DNA of 64,000 nt from Paenibacillus glycanilyticus NBRC 16618 (GTDB lineage: Bacteria; Bacillota; Bacilli; Paenibacillales; Paenibacillaceae), in contig NZ_BILY01000031.1 in NCBI RefSeq assembly GCF_004000805.1, positions 20,788-84,787 on the forward strand, in the 5' to 3' direction. The position numbers were made by a program, and so were the translations under genes. The notes under the pieces were generated by a model, which saw nothing but the letters and a program-made list of their open reading frames with translations, made no database searches and was not told the DNA's origin. Each line of letters begins with the position of its first letter. Position 1 is the stretch's first letter. Below, in pieces: positions 34,397 through 44,022 of the stretch.

Positions 34397-35305
34397 ATGA
34401 GAAGTAGCCCCGGACTTAAGCTTCGTGACGCGATCCAGGAGGAGCAGCCCCTTCAGGTGGCGGGGGCGATTAACGCGTATGCCGCCATGATGGCGGAGCA
34501 GGTTGGCTTCCGCGCGCTCTATTTATCCGGCGCGGGAGTCGCCAATGCTTCCTTTGGCCTCCCTGACCTTGGAATTACCACGCTTCAGGATGTGCTGGAG
34601 GATATCCGCCGGATCACGAACGTATCGGAGCTGCCGCTGTTAGTCGATATCGATACGGGCTTTGGCGGTGCCTTTCAGATCGCCAGAACGATTAAGGAAA
34701 TGCAGAGAGCCGGCGTTGCGGCTGTCCATATCGAGGATCAGGTGGCGGAGAAAAGATGCGGGCACCGTCCGAATAAAGCAATGGTGCGAACCGATGAGAT
34801 GGTCGACCGGATCAAAGCCGCGGTAGACGCAAAGACCGACAGCAGCTTTGTCATTATGGCCAGAACGGATGCCTTGGCTTCGGAAGGGCTTGAGGCCGCG
34901 GTTGAACGCGCCAGCCGGTATGTCGAAGCAGGGGCGGATATGCTTTTTCCCGAAGCGGTTGGCAGTCTGGACGAATATAAAAGGTTTGCCGATGCCGTGC
35001 AGGTACCTATTCTGGCGAATATAACGGAATTCGGGAAAACGCCGCTGTTCACCATAGAGCAGCTCCGGGATGCGGGAGTCAGCCTTGCCCTGTACCCTTT
35101 ATCGGCGTTTCGGGCCATGAACGCGGCGGCGCTGCGCGTGTACCGCACGATCCGTGAAGAGGGCTCGCAGCAGAAGGTGGTAGATCTGATGCAGACGCGG
35201 GCGGAGCTTTACGATTTTCTTCACTATTATGATTACGAATATAAACTTGATGCGTTGTTTGGAATGGAGCAGAAGGAGCTGAAGGAGGAGAAGGGAGAGG
35301 GGTAA
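34397..35305 (+). CDS. prpB: Methylisocitrate lyase
   Basis: 302 residues. The catalytic loop EKRCGHRPNK, VDIDTGFGG and IMARTDALASEGL are signatures of PrpB. It cleaves 2-methylisocitrate to pyruvate and succinate, the last step of the methylcitrate cycle for propionate. The ATG at 34397 (AAGGTGA 5 nt upstream) is preferred; ATG 34382 overlaps the previous stop and is also possible, adding five residues. In B. subtilis mmgF lies after mmgE; here it is third from last, an altered gene order. Confidence 0.94.
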   Translation: MRSSPGLKLRDAIQEEQPLQVAGAINAYAAMMAEQVGFRALYLSGAGVANASFGLPDLGITTLQDVLEDIRRITNVSELPLLVDIDTGFGGAFQIARTIKEMQRAGVAAVHIEDQVAEKRCGHRPNKAMVRTDEMVDRIKAAVDAKTDSSFVIMARTDALASEGLEAAVERASRYVEAGADMLFPEAVGSLDEYKRFADAVQVPILANITEFGKTPLFTIEQLRDAGVSLALYPLSAFRAMNAAALRVYRTIREEGSQQKVVDLMQTRAELYDFLHYYDYEYKLDALFGMEQKELKEEKGEG

Positions 35306-36424
35306 ATGCCGGAACCAAAGCAAGGCGGCCTTGCGGCTGTTATTGCCGGCCAGACTCGAATCTCGACGGTCGGCAAGGAAGGGAAGGGATTATCGTACCG
35401 CGGTTATTCCATCTACGATTTGGCCCGATTCGCAGCCTTTGAGGAGACTGCCTATTTACTCTTGTACGGATGGCTTCCGGATGCCGTGCAGCTTGACCAA
35501 TTCCGCAAGCAGCTTGCGGCCAGCCGGGTGCTGCCGCCGGCCTTAACCGGCATACTCGAACTGCTGCCGGGCAGCACCCATCCGATGGATGTGCTCCGGA
35601 CCGGCTATTCCGCGCTTGCTTCGTTCGAGCCGGAGGAGGAAGGGCGTTCCGCCTTGGATATTGCAGTCCGGTTGATTGGCTGTACGTCATCGATTCTGCT
35701 GTATTGGTATCACTACCACAATAGCTGCAAGCGGATTGATACCGAAGGCAGCGGCGGCGACACGTCTTCTCATTTTCTGGGGCTGCTGCATCAGAGAGAG
35801 CCGGAGGAGCAGCATGCCAAAGCGCTGGATGTTTCCCTTACGCTGTATGCGGAGCATGAATTCAATGCCTCTACGTTTGCGGCAAGGGTTACGGCTTCTA
35901 CGTTATCCGATTATTATTCGGCGATCACGACCGGAGTGGGCACGCTGCGCGGACCGCTGCACGGCGGCGCCAATGAAGCGGCGATGGCACTCATCGAACG
36001 ATACGACAATCCGGATGACGCAGAAGCGGGTATTCTGGAAGCTCTCCGGCAAAAGCAGCTGATCATGGGATTTGGGCACCGCGTTTACTCGGTCTCTGAC
36101 CCTCGTTCCGATGTGATTAAGGAATGGGCGCTTGCCCTGTCCGAACAGGCAGGAGACAGGAAGCTGTACGAGATTTCCGAGAGAATCGAACAGGTCATGC
36201 GCCGAGAAAAAAGGCTGTTTCCCAATCTGGATTTCTACAGCGCTTCGGCTTATTTCCACTTGGGAATCCCCACTCCGTTATTTACTCCCGTCTTTGTGTT
36301 GTCCCGCCTCACGGGTTGGTCGGCGCATGTCATTGAGCAGCGGGCAGGGAACCGGATAATCCGTCCAAGCGCCGATTATATCGGGCCTGAGCCGCAAGAG
36401 TGGCTGCCGCTCGATCAGCGCTAA
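35306..36424 (+). CDS. mmgD: 2-methylcitrate synthase (citrate synthase family)
   Basis: 372 residues. Catalytic His region RGPLHGGANEAAM, GFGHRVYSVSDPRSD, and Asp/Arg region DFYSASAYFHLGIPTPLFTP. A TEGSGGDT insert is unusual near 145. It condenses propionyl-CoA and oxaloacetate. By context (adjacent to prpB and prpD-type genes) it is the methylcitrate enzyme rather than the housekeeping citrate synthase. The start directly abuts the prpB stop. Confidence 0.92.
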   Translation: MPEPKQGGLAAVIAGQTRISTVGKEGKGLSYRGYSIYDLARFAAFEETAYLLLYGWLPDAVQLDQFRKQLAASRVLPPALTGILELLPGSTHPMDVLRTGYSALASFEPEEEGRSALDIAVRLIGCTSSILLYWYHYHNSCKRIDTEGSGGDTSSHFLGLLHQREPEEQHAKALDVSLTLYAEHEFNASTFAARVTASTLSDYYSAITTGVGTLRGPLHGGANEAAMALIERYDNPDDAEAGILEALRQKQLIMGFGHRVYSVSDPRSDVIKEWALALSEQAGDRKLYEISERIEQVMRREKRLFPNLDFYSASAYFHLGIPTPLFTPVFVLSRLTGWSAHVIEQRAGNRIIRPSADYIGPEPQEWLPLDQR

Positions 36425-36459
36425 TGAAAGATTGACCGTCAGGGAGGTGCACAACTTAA

Positions 36460-37902
36460 ATGTCCGTAACCTATAGTGCGAATCGACCGGATCCCGATCC
36501 GCTGCTGGTCGATATTGCGGATTATGTTCTTCATAAAGAGCTCGCCAGCGAGGAAGCTTACAACACGGCTAGGTTATGCCTGATGGATACCCTTGGCTGC
36601 GGACTCTTAGCACTCCGTTATCCGGAATGCGCCAAGCTTCTTAGTCCGCTTGTGCCGGGAACCGTTGTGCCAAACGGCGCGCGTGTACCGGGCACTTCAA
36701 CTGCGACAGACCCGGTTACGGCCGCTTTCCAGATTGGCTGCATGATCCGCTGGCTTGACTACAACGACACCTGGCTGGCCGCCGAATGGGGCCATCCCTC
36801 CGATAATCTTGGCGGGATTCTGGCTGCCGCCGATTATATCAGCCGCAAGAATAGAGCCGAGGGCAAAGCCCCGCTCGCCATGCGCGAGGTGCTGACGGCG
36901 ATGATCAAAGCGCATGAAATTCAGGGAATCCTTGCGCTGGAGAACAGCTTTAACCGGGTAGGGCTCGACCATGTGCTGCTTGTCAAAATCGCCTCGACCG
37001 CCGTAGTCGCGCAGCTTCTTGGAGGCAGCAAGGACGAAATCGTCAATGCCGTCTCGCATGCCTGGCTTGACGGGCATGCTCTCCGGACGTACCGCCACGC
37101 GCCGAATACGGGCTCAAGAAAATCATGGGCTGCGGGGGACGCGACAAGCCGCGCCGTATGGCTTGCCATGATGGCGCTTCGCGGCGAGATGGGCTATCCA
37201 TCCGTGCTGAGCGCCCCGGGCTGGGGATTCCAGGATGTCCTGTTTAAAGGGAAGCCTGTCGTTCAGGCGAGGCCGCTTGATTCGTACGTCATGGAGCATA
37301 TCTTGTTCAAAATCTCGTTTCCGGCGGAATTCCACGGACAGACGGCCGTTGAAGCGGCCATTCGGCTGCATCCGCATGTGAAAGACCGGATTGACGAGAT
37401 TGCCGCGATTGAGCTTACTACCCATGAGTCGGCGATCCGCATTATCGACAAACGGGGACCGCTTCATAATCCGGCGGACCGCGATCATTGCCTGCAATAC
37501 ATGGTTGCGGTCGGAATGCTGCATGGCGAACTAACGGCGGATCATTATGAAGATGCGGCGGCTTCCGACCCCCGGATCGATAAGCTGCGGGACAAAATGC
37601 GTACGATAGAGGATCCGAGGTATTCCAAAGAGTACCTGGATGCAGGCAACCGTTCGATTGCTAATGCTATACAAGTATTTTTCGCGGACGGCTCTTCAAC
37701 CGGTAAAGTGGAGGTGGAGTACCCGATCGGCCACCGGAGAAGGAGAGAGGAAGGCATTCCTTTGCTGGTAAGTAAATTCGAAGAGAATTTGAGGACGCGT
37801 TTCCCGGCGAAGCAAGCCGGCCAGATCGCCGCGCTTTGCCTGGATCAGGAGGCATTGGAGCGCACAGAGGTGGATCAATTTGTCGATTTATTCGTCATTT
37901 GA
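36460..37902 (+). CDS. mmgE: 2-methylcitrate dehydratase (MmgE/PrpD family)
   Basis: 480 residues. Typical are CLMDTLGCGLLALRYPEC, the IGCMIRWLDYNDTW motif, HPSDNLGGILAAADY, and GDATSRAVWLAMMALRGEMG. The family dehydrates 2-methylcitrate to methylaconitate. It ends the operon, 35 nt after mmgD and followed by a strong terminator. GGGAGGTGCAC lies close to the ATG. Confidence 0.94.
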   Translation: MSVTYSANRPDPDPLLVDIADYVLHKELASEEAYNTARLCLMDTLGCGLLALRYPECAKLLSPLVPGTVVPNGARVPGTSTATDPVTAAFQIGCMIRWLDYNDTWLAAEWGHPSDNLGGILAAADYISRKNRAEGKAPLAMREVLTAMIKAHEIQGILALENSFNRVGLDHVLLVKIASTAVVAQLLGGSKDEIVNAVSHAWLDGHALRTYRHAPNTGSRKSWAAGDATSRAVWLAMMALRGEMGYPSVLSAPGWGFQDVLFKGKPVVQARPLDSYVMEHILFKISFPAEFHGQTAVEAAIRLHPHVKDRIDEIAAIELTTHESAIRIIDKRGPLHNPADRDHCLQYMVAVGMLHGELTADHYEDAAASDPRIDKLRDKMRTIEDPRYSKEYLDAGNRSIANAIQVFFADGSSTGKVEVEYPIGHRRRREEGIPLLVSKFEENLRTRFPAKQAGQIAALCLDQEALERTEVDQFVDLFVI

Positions 37903-37906
37903 CGCC

Positions 37907-37932
37907 GCGGCCTTTCAAAAGGCCGCTTTTTT
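37907..37932 (+). terminator. terminator of mmg operon
   Basis: Stem GCGGCCTTT / AAAGGCCGC with a CA loop and six T. Confidence 0.95.
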
Positions 37933-38022
37933 CATCTTTTCTTGACATCCTTCATTGAGTTATGAGCCCTCTAACGCTTATAATATAACGAGGAAAAAAG
38001 ATTAAAAAGAAAAGGTGCATTC

Positions 38023-39579
38023 ATGAGTATATTAAACGTTGAAAGATTAAGCCATGGATTTGGCGACCGCGCGATTTTTAACGATGTATCGTTCCGTCTG
38101 CTCAAAGGGGAGCATATCGGTCTGATCGGCGCAAACGGCGAAGGCAAATCCACGTTCATGAACATTATTACCGGCAAGCTTCAGCCGGATGACGGCAAGG
38201 TTGAATGGTCGAAGAAGGTTCGCGTCGGTTACCTCGACCAGCATGCGGTACTGAGCAAAGGAATGACCATGCGCGACGTGCTTAAGAGCGCATTCCAATA
38301 TTTGTTTGACATGGAACAAGAGATGAACGACATGTACGGCCGCATGGGCGAAGTATCGCCGGAAGAGCTGGAGAAGCTTCTGGAGGATGTCGGCACGATT
38401 CAGGATACGCTGACAAGCCAGGACTTCTACCTGATCGATGCGAAGATCGATGAAACGGCGCGCGGCCTTGGCCTCACCGATATCGGCCTCGATAAAGACG
38501 TGCATGATTTGAGCGGCGGTCAACGCACGAAGGTTCTGCTCGCGAAGCTTCTTCTCGAGAAGCCGGATATCCTTCTCCTCGACGAGCCTACCAACTATTT
38601 GGACGAGCAGCATATCGAGTGGCTGAAGCGTTACCTGCAGGAGTACGAGAACGCGTTTATTCTGATCTCCCATGATATTCCATTCCTGAACAGCGTCATC
38701 AACCTGATTTACCATATGGAAAATCAGGAACTGAACCGTTACGTCGGCGACTACGATCATTTCCTGGAAGTTCACGAAATGAAAAAACAGCAGCTGGAGT
38801 CGGCGTTCAAGCGCCAGCAGCAGGAAATTGCCGAGCTGAAGGACTTCGTTGCCCGGAACAAAGCATCCGTCGCAACCCGGAACATGGCGATGTCGAGACA
38901 GAAGAAGCTGGACAAGATGGATGTTATCGAGCTGGCGAAGGAAAAGCCGAAGCCGCAGTTTAACTTTATCGATGCGCGGGCTTCAAGCAAGCTGATCTTC
39001 GAAACGAACAACCTGGTAATCGGTTATGATTCGCCATTGTCGAGACCTCTGACCCTCCGTATGGAGCGCGGCCAGAAGATCGCTCTTGTCGGAGCGAACG
39101 GTATCGGCAAAACAACGCTGCTCCGCAGCATCCTGGGCGAAATCCCTGCGCTGGAAGGCTCCGTTCAGCTTGGCGATATTCTGAGCATCGGTTATTTCCA
39201 GCAGGAAATAAAAGAAGCAAACAACAATACTTGCATCGATGAGATTTGGAACGAATTCCCGTCGCTTAACCAATTCGAGGTTCGCGCGGCGCTTGCGAAA
39301 TGCGGCCTGACCACGAAGCATATCGAGAGCAAAATCGCGGTGCTTAGCGGCGGCGAGAAGGCGAAGGTACGCCTCTGCAAGCTGATCAACCGCGAGACGA
39401 ACCTGCTCGTGCTTGACGAGCCTACGAACCACTTGGACGTTGACGCGAAGGAAGAGCTGGCCCGCGCGCTCAAAGCGTACAAAGGCAGCATTATCCTGAT
39501 CTCCCACGAACCTGAATTTTATCAGCAGGTTGTTACGGAAACGTGGAACTGCGAGTCCTGGACAACGAAAGTATTCTAA
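38023..39579 (+). CDS. ABC-F ATPase, YkpA/YbiT-like
   Basis: 518 residues, two ABC domains. The first Walker A is GANGEGKST (Glu where most have Ala), as in YkpA/YbiT-type proteins. DLSGGQRTKVLLAKL and LLDEPTNYLDEQH complete NBD1; GANGIGKTT, LSGGEKAKVRLCKL and LDEPTNHLDV complete NBD2. The linker (about 240-320) has ELKDFVARNKASVATRNMAMSR. ABC-F of this type are ribosome-associated translation factors of unknown detailed role. AAAGGTG precedes the ATG. Confidence 0.92.
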   Translation: MSILNVERLSHGFGDRAIFNDVSFRLLKGEHIGLIGANGEGKSTFMNIITGKLQPDDGKVEWSKKVRVGYLDQHAVLSKGMTMRDVLKSAFQYLFDMEQEMNDMYGRMGEVSPEELEKLLEDVGTIQDTLTSQDFYLIDAKIDETARGLGLTDIGLDKDVHDLSGGQRTKVLLAKLLLEKPDILLLDEPTNYLDEQHIEWLKRYLQEYENAFILISHDIPFLNSVINLIYHMENQELNRYVGDYDHFLEVHEMKKQQLESAFKRQQQEIAELKDFVARNKASVATRNMAMSRQKKLDKMDVIELAKEKPKPQFNFIDARASSKLIFETNNLVIGYDSPLSRPLTLRMERGQKIALVGANGIGKTTLLRSILGEIPALEGSVQLGDILSIGYFQQEIKEANNNTCIDEIWNEFPSLNQFEVRAALAKCGLTTKHIESKIAVLSGGEKAKVRLCKLINRETNLLVLDEPTNHLDVDAKEELARALKAYKGSIILISHEPEFYQQVVTETWNCESWTTKVF

Positions 39580-39605
39580 ACGTTTGGTGCATAATAGATA
39601 GAACT

Positions 39606-39646
39606 GATCCTGCCTGACAGCTTGTTGTCGGGCAGGATTTTTTTTG
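39606..39646 (+). terminator. terminator after ABC-F gene
   Basis: Stem ATCCTGCCTGACA / TGTCGGGCAGGAT, followed by seven or eight T. Confidence 0.92.
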
Positions 39647-39669
39647 TGCGGAAGCGGCTAACGTTCAAT

Positions 39670-39724
39670 ATACCCCCTATAGGTATTTTTAATGATTGAC
39701 ATATATACGGGTGGGGGGTATACT
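39670..39724 (+). promoter_or_regulatory. CsoR-like operators and promoter of copA
   Basis: TTGACA (39696-39701), 17 nt, TATACT (39719-39724) is a near-consensus promoter. A pseudo-palindrome ATACCCCCTATAGGTAT sits upstream of the -35 (39670-39686). A GC-rich ATACGGGTGGGGGGTAT (39706-39722) overlaps the -10. Runs of C/G flanked by TA are the pattern bound by the copper sensor CsoR. The csoR gene is not in this window. Confidence 0.7.
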
Positions 39725-39748
39725 GAAGCCAATCAAACTTAATAAGAA

Positions 39749-41995
39749 ATGGATGTGTTGCGTATGGCTCCCGTGGAATCAAACGATCATGACCAGACTA
39801 CCTTTGACATAACCGGAATGACTTGTGCCGCCTGTGCGAACCGCATAGAGAAAGGGTTGAACAAACTTCCCGGCGTTGCTTCGGCAACGGTTAACTTCGC
39901 GATGGAAACGGCCCGAGTCGAGTATGCGCCAAGCGAAGTCTCCGCCCAGGATATAGAGCGTAAGGTCGAGCAGTTAGGCTATGCCGCCGCAGAGCGCGTG
40001 GAAAGTGCCGCCGTAGAGAAGAATCCCGAAAGACAGGGACAAATCAGAAAGCTCGTGATTTCAGCTTTATTATCGCTCCCGCTTATTTGGAGCATGGTTG
40101 GACATTTTTCGTTTACTTCCTGGCTGTATGTGCCGGAGCTGTTTATGAATCCTTGGTTCCAGCTTGTTCTGGCAACGCCCGTGCAGTTCTACATCGGCCG
40201 TTCCTTCTACGTGAGCGCATATAAAGCGCTGCGAAACGGCGGCGCCAATATGGATGTGCTTATCGCGCTTGGCACGTCGGCCGCTTATTTTTACAGCCTT
40301 TACGCAACACTCAAATGGGAAGCGGAAGGCTCCTCGATGCATCATGCGCCGGAGCTGTATTTCGAGACCAGCGCGATTCTGATTACCCTGGTATTGCTCG
40401 GCAAACTGTTCGAAACATTGGCCAAAGGGCGGACCTCGGAAGCGATCAAGTCGCTTATGGGCCTGAGAGCGAAGACGGCTACGGTTATAAGGGACGGTCA
40501 AGAAATGTTTATTCCCGTCGAGCAAGTAGTCAAAGGAGATATCGTCATGGTCCGGCCGGGCGAGAAAATTCCGGTTGACGGTCTGGTGCTCGAAGGCGCC
40601 TCGGCGGTTGACGAAGCGATGCTGACGGGCGAGAGCCTGCCGGTGGAGAAAAGTGCTGGCGATAACGTAATTGGGGCAACCATTAACGGCAATGGCATCT
40701 TGAAAGTGCAGGCGACAAAAGTAGGAGCGGATACGGCGCTTGCCCAGATTATCCGGGTTGTGGAGGAAGCGCAAGGCTCGAAAGCGCAAATTCAACGGGT
40801 TGCAGACGTCATTTCCGGTATTTTTGTCCCCATCGTAACGGGTATAGCGGTTCTTGCTTTCCTGGTATGGCTGATCTTTATCAAGCCGGGAGATTTGACC
40901 GCGGCGCTTGAGACCGCCATTGCGATTCTCGTCATTGCCTGCCCTTGCGCGCTTGGTCTCGCAACTCCTACCTCGATTATGGCGGGTTCCGGCCGCGCGG
41001 CGGAGTTAGGCATTTTGTTCAAGGGCGGCGAGCATCTCGAACAAACTCACAAGGTGGATGCGATTATTCTCGATAAGACGGGAACGGTAACAAACGGCAA
41101 GCCGACGTTAACGGATATCCTTGTTGCGGATGACAAGGATGAAGCGGGATTTTTGCGACTGGTGGGCGGAGCAGAACAGCTCTCCGAGCATCCGCTTGCT
41201 GTGGCGATAGCTGACGGTATACGGGAGAGGGGTATATCTTTTGGTTCCGCGGAGTCGTTTGAAGCGTTGCCGGGCTTTGGAATCCGGGCTACGGTGGAAG
41301 GGAAACCGGTATTGATCGGAACCCGCAGGCTGCTCGAGGAAAACGGCATTCATGCGGAGGACGTTTATCCGGTCATGAACAGACTCGAGGAAGCGGGCAA
41401 GACGGCCATGCTGGTTGCCGTTAACGAGCAATACGCCGGAATCATCGCGGCGGCGGATACGATTAAGGAGAGCTCGGTATCCGCGGTCGGGCGGCTCAAA
41501 GAGCTTGGAATCAAGGTCATTATGGTTACCGGGGACAATGAACGCACCGCGTTAGCGATCGCCGCGCAAGCCGGAATTGATCATGTGCTGGCTGAAGTTC
41601 TTCCGGAAGGCAAAGCGGAGGAAGTGAAAAAGCTTCAGCGGCAAGGCCATATCGTTGCTATGGTTGGCGACGGCATTAACGATGCTCCTGCGCTGGCGAC
41701 AGCCAATATCGGCATGGCGATCGGCACGGGGACCGATGTGGCGATGGAAGCCGCGGACGTCACGCTGATGCGCGGCGATCTCGAAAGCATTCCGGATGCG
41801 ATCTACATCAGCCGGATGACGATGCGGAATATTAAACAGAATCTGTTCTGGGCGCTTGGCTACAACACGCTAGGCATTCCGATTGCGGCAATCGGCCTGC
41901 TTGCGCCTTGGGTAGCCGGCGCAGCTATGGCTTTAAGCTCGGTATCCGTCGTCCTGAATGCGCTAAGACTACAAAAGCTCCAAGTAAGACGTTAA
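39749..41995 (+). CDS. copA: Copper-exporting P1B-type ATPase
   Basis: 748 residues. One N-terminal metal-binding domain: GMTCAACANRIEKGL (Cys26, Cys29) and a ferredoxin-like fold to about 85. The membrane part carries the ion-path motif IACPCALGLATPT (CPC). ATPase motifs are LTGESLP, DKTGTVTNG (phosphorylated Asp), SEHPLAVAI (nucleotide-site His-Pro), and GDGINDAPALA. Many CopA have two metal-binding domains; this has one. No copZ or csoR is next to it. The weak ribosome site leaves 39764 as an alternative start. Confidence 0.95.
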   Translation: MDVLRMAPVESNDHDQTTFDITGMTCAACANRIEKGLNKLPGVASATVNFAMETARVEYAPSEVSAQDIERKVEQLGYAAAERVESAAVEKNPERQGQIRKLVISALLSLPLIWSMVGHFSFTSWLYVPELFMNPWFQLVLATPVQFYIGRSFYVSAYKALRNGGANMDVLIALGTSAAYFYSLYATLKWEAEGSSMHHAPELYFETSAILITLVLLGKLFETLAKGRTSEAIKSLMGLRAKTATVIRDGQEMFIPVEQVVKGDIVMVRPGEKIPVDGLVLEGASAVDEAMLTGESLPVEKSAGDNVIGATINGNGILKVQATKVGADTALAQIIRVVEEAQGSKAQIQRVADVISGIFVPIVTGIAVLAFLVWLIFIKPGDLTAALETAIAILVIACPCALGLATPTSIMAGSGRAAELGILFKGGEHLEQTHKVDAIILDKTGTVTNGKPTLTDILVADDKDEAGFLRLVGGAEQLSEHPLAVAIADGIRERGISFGSAESFEALPGFGIRATVEGKPVLIGTRRLLEENGIHAEDVYPVMNRLEEAGKTAMLVAVNEQYAGIIAAADTIKESSVSAVGRLKELGIKVIMVTGDNERTALAIAAQAGIDHVLAEVLPEGKAEEVKKLQRQGHIVAMVGDGINDAPALATANIGMAIGTGTDVAMEAADVTLMRGDLESIPDAIYISRMTMRNIKQNLFWALGYNTLGIPIAAIGLLAPWVAGAAMALSSVSVVLNALRLQKLQVRR

Positions 41996-42094
41996 GGAAC
42001 TGGCCTTTCTGCACCGCAATCGGATTAGGAGTTGTCCAATACAAGGAAAAGCCGTTATAATAGGCATATAGAAAAATGAAGAAAGTGGTGCAGC

Positions 42095-42811
42095 ATGGGT
42101 CGTAAGTGGAATAACATTAAAGAGAAAAAAGCTTCGAAAGACGCTAACACAAGCCGCATTTATGCGAAATTTGGTCTTGAAATTTATGTAGCGGCGAAGA
42201 AAGGCGAGCCTAACCCGGAATCCAACGGCGCTTTGAAGTTCGTACTTGAGCGCGCGAAAACGTATAACGTACCGAAGGCGATTATCGATCGCGCGATCGA
42301 TAAAGCAAAAGGCGGCTCCGACGAACAATATTTCGAGCTCCGTTACGAAGGATTTGGTCCCGCAGGCTCCATGATCATCGTGGATGCCCTGACGAACAAC
42401 GTGAACCGTACGGCTCCGGAAGTGCGTTCGGCTTTCAACAAAGCCGGCGGCAACATGGGCGTAAGCGGATCGGTATCTTATATGTTCGACCAGACCGCCG
42501 TTATCGGCGTGGAAGGCAAATCGCTGGACGAAGTGATGGAATTGATGCTGGAAGCGGACGTTGACGTCAACGATATCGTGGAAGAGGACGAGACGATTAT
42601 GGTCTATGCCGCTCCGGATCAATTTAATGCGGTGCAAGAGGCATTCAAAAATGCCGGCATTTCGGAGTTTGCGGTGGCAGAAGTAACGATGCTTGCGCAA
42701 AACTTCGTCACGCTTCCGCAAGACGCGGTTGCTTCCTTCGAGAAGCTGATTGACGCGCTTGAAGATTTGGAAGACGTTCAGCAAGTGTATCACAACGTTG
42801 AATTTGAATAA
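42095..42811 (+). CDS. YebC/PmpR family protein (YeeI-like)
   Basis: 238 residues, full length. It begins MGRKWNNIKEKKASKDANTS, as in the second YebC type of Bacilli (YeeI). Later motifs are YEGFGPAGSMIIVDALTNN, FNKAGGNMGVSGSVSYMFDQ and VTMLAQNFVTLP. The family was long called transcriptional regulators, and more recent work on YebC/TACO1 proteins points to a role on the ribosome in translation of difficult motifs. A terminator follows; no partners. Confidence 0.93.
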   Translation: MGRKWNNIKEKKASKDANTSRIYAKFGLEIYVAAKKGEPNPESNGALKFVLERAKTYNVPKAIIDRAIDKAKGGSDEQYFELRYEGFGPAGSMIIVDALTNNVNRTAPEVRSAFNKAGGNMGVSGSVSYMFDQTAVIGVEGKSLDEVMELMLEADVDVNDIVEEDETIMVYAAPDQFNAVQEAFKNAGISEFAVAEVTMLAQNFVTLPQDAVASFEKLIDALEDLEDVQQVYHNVEFE

Positions 42812-42821
42812 TCGAGATGGT

Positions 42822-42853
42822 AAACGGTCGCCTAAGGGCGGCCGTTTTTTTAT
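42822..42853 (+). terminator. terminator after YebC gene
   Basis: Stem AACGGTCGCC / GGCGGCCGTT (one G.T pair) with loop TAAG and seven T. Confidence 0.88.
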
Positions 42854-43065
42854 ATAAATTTAAGCGGAGACAGCCGTTTCACCTTGTTTTACGGGATGAA
42901 TATCGAGGTATATCCAAGTATAGTAGGTAACCTCGAACCAATCTAATGAAAAACATTTCAGTTCTTTTCAGCCCGGAGGATGTCCTTTAGAATAAGGTTT
43001 GCTGGAGAACAGCCGTTTGTGTCTGCAATAAAAAATTTTCGGTAAACGAATGGAGGAGCAATACG

Positions 43066-44004
43066 ATGAAATATCGGAAACTTGGCGGTACAGGTCTGAA
43101 GGTTAGCGAAATCAGCTTAGGCAGCTGGCTTACATATGGCGGTTACGTGGAACGCGAGAATGCGGTTAACGCGATCCGCACGGCTTACGATTTGGGAATT
43201 AACTTTTTCGATACGGCAAATGTGTACGAGCGCGGAGGCGCGGAGGAATTGGTTGGCGAAGCGCTGAAAGCGTATCCGCGCGAATCCTATGTTCTCGCGA
43301 CAAAAGTATTCTGGCCGATGGGCGACGGCCCCAACGACCGCGGCTTGTCCCGCAAGCATGTGATCGAGCAGGCGAATGCAAGCTTGAAGCGTCTTGGCCA
43401 TGATTACATCGATATTTACTACTGCCACCGTCATGATGCGGAAACTCCGCTCTATGAAACGCTTCGCGCGATCGATGATCTGGTTCGTTCCGGCAAAGTG
43501 CTGTATGTCGGCGTTAGCGAATGGCAGGCGTCGCAAATTGCAGAAGCGCTTGGCGTAGCGGATCGATATCTGCTGGACCGTATTGTGGTTAACCAACCGA
43601 TCTATAATATGTTTGAGCGTTACATCGAGAAGGAGATCATTCCGCTTAGCGAACGCTCCGGCATCGGCCAAGTTGTCTTCTCTCCGCTGGCGCAAGGCTT
43701 GCTTACCGGCAAATACACGTCCGCAACCGATTTCCCTGCGGACAGCCGCGCGGCTAAAATCGATTGGATGGGCAAAGGCATTACGGAAGAGAAAATCAAC
43801 AAGGTCCGCCAGCTGGAAGCTATTGCGTCGGAGCTCGGCATCAGCGTAGGCAATCTCGCGCTTGCCTGGATTCTCCGTCAACCGAACGTAGCCAGCGCGC
43901 TTGTTGGCGCAAGCCGTCCGGATCAAGTAACGGAAAATGCGAAAGCTTCGGGTATTGCTTTAAGCGAAGACGTATTGGAACAAATCGAGACTATTCTGAA
44001 GTAA
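43066..44004 (+). CDS. Aldo/keto reductase, K+ channel beta-subunit-like
   Basis: 312 residues, TIM barrel. Catalytic tetrad: Asp in NFFDTANVY with its Tyr, Lys in VLATKVFWPMG, and His in YYCHRHD. GVSEWQ and FSPLAQGLLTGKY are typical of the AKR group that resembles potassium channel beta subunits. It reduces carbonyls with NADPH. TGGAGGAGC precedes the ATG. The epimerase gene starts 18 nt later, forming a two-gene operon, possibly sugar or aldehyde metabolism. Confidence 0.92.
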   Translation: MKYRKLGGTGLKVSEISLGSWLTYGGYVERENAVNAIRTAYDLGINFFDTANVYERGGAEELVGEALKAYPRESYVLATKVFWPMGDGPNDRGLSRKHVIEQANASLKRLGHDYIDIYYCHRHDAETPLYETLRAIDDLVRSGKVLYVGVSEWQASQIAEALGVADRYLLDRIVVNQPIYNMFERYIEKEIIPLSERSGIGQVVFSPLAQGLLTGKYTSATDFPADSRAAKIDWMGKGITEEKINKVRQLEAIASELGISVGNLALAWILRQPNVASALVGASRPDQVTENAKASGIALSEDVLEQIETILK

Positions 44005-44022
44005 AAGAAGGAGACATCCTAG

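Noticed and set aside
41969..42793. 274-aa minus-strand frame over the YebC gene
   Set aside because: Antisense; His/Arg/Phe-rich shadow; no start signal.
43117..43926. 269-aa minus-strand frame over the aldo/keto reductase
   Set aside because: Antisense to a conserved catalytic barrel; no ribosome site.
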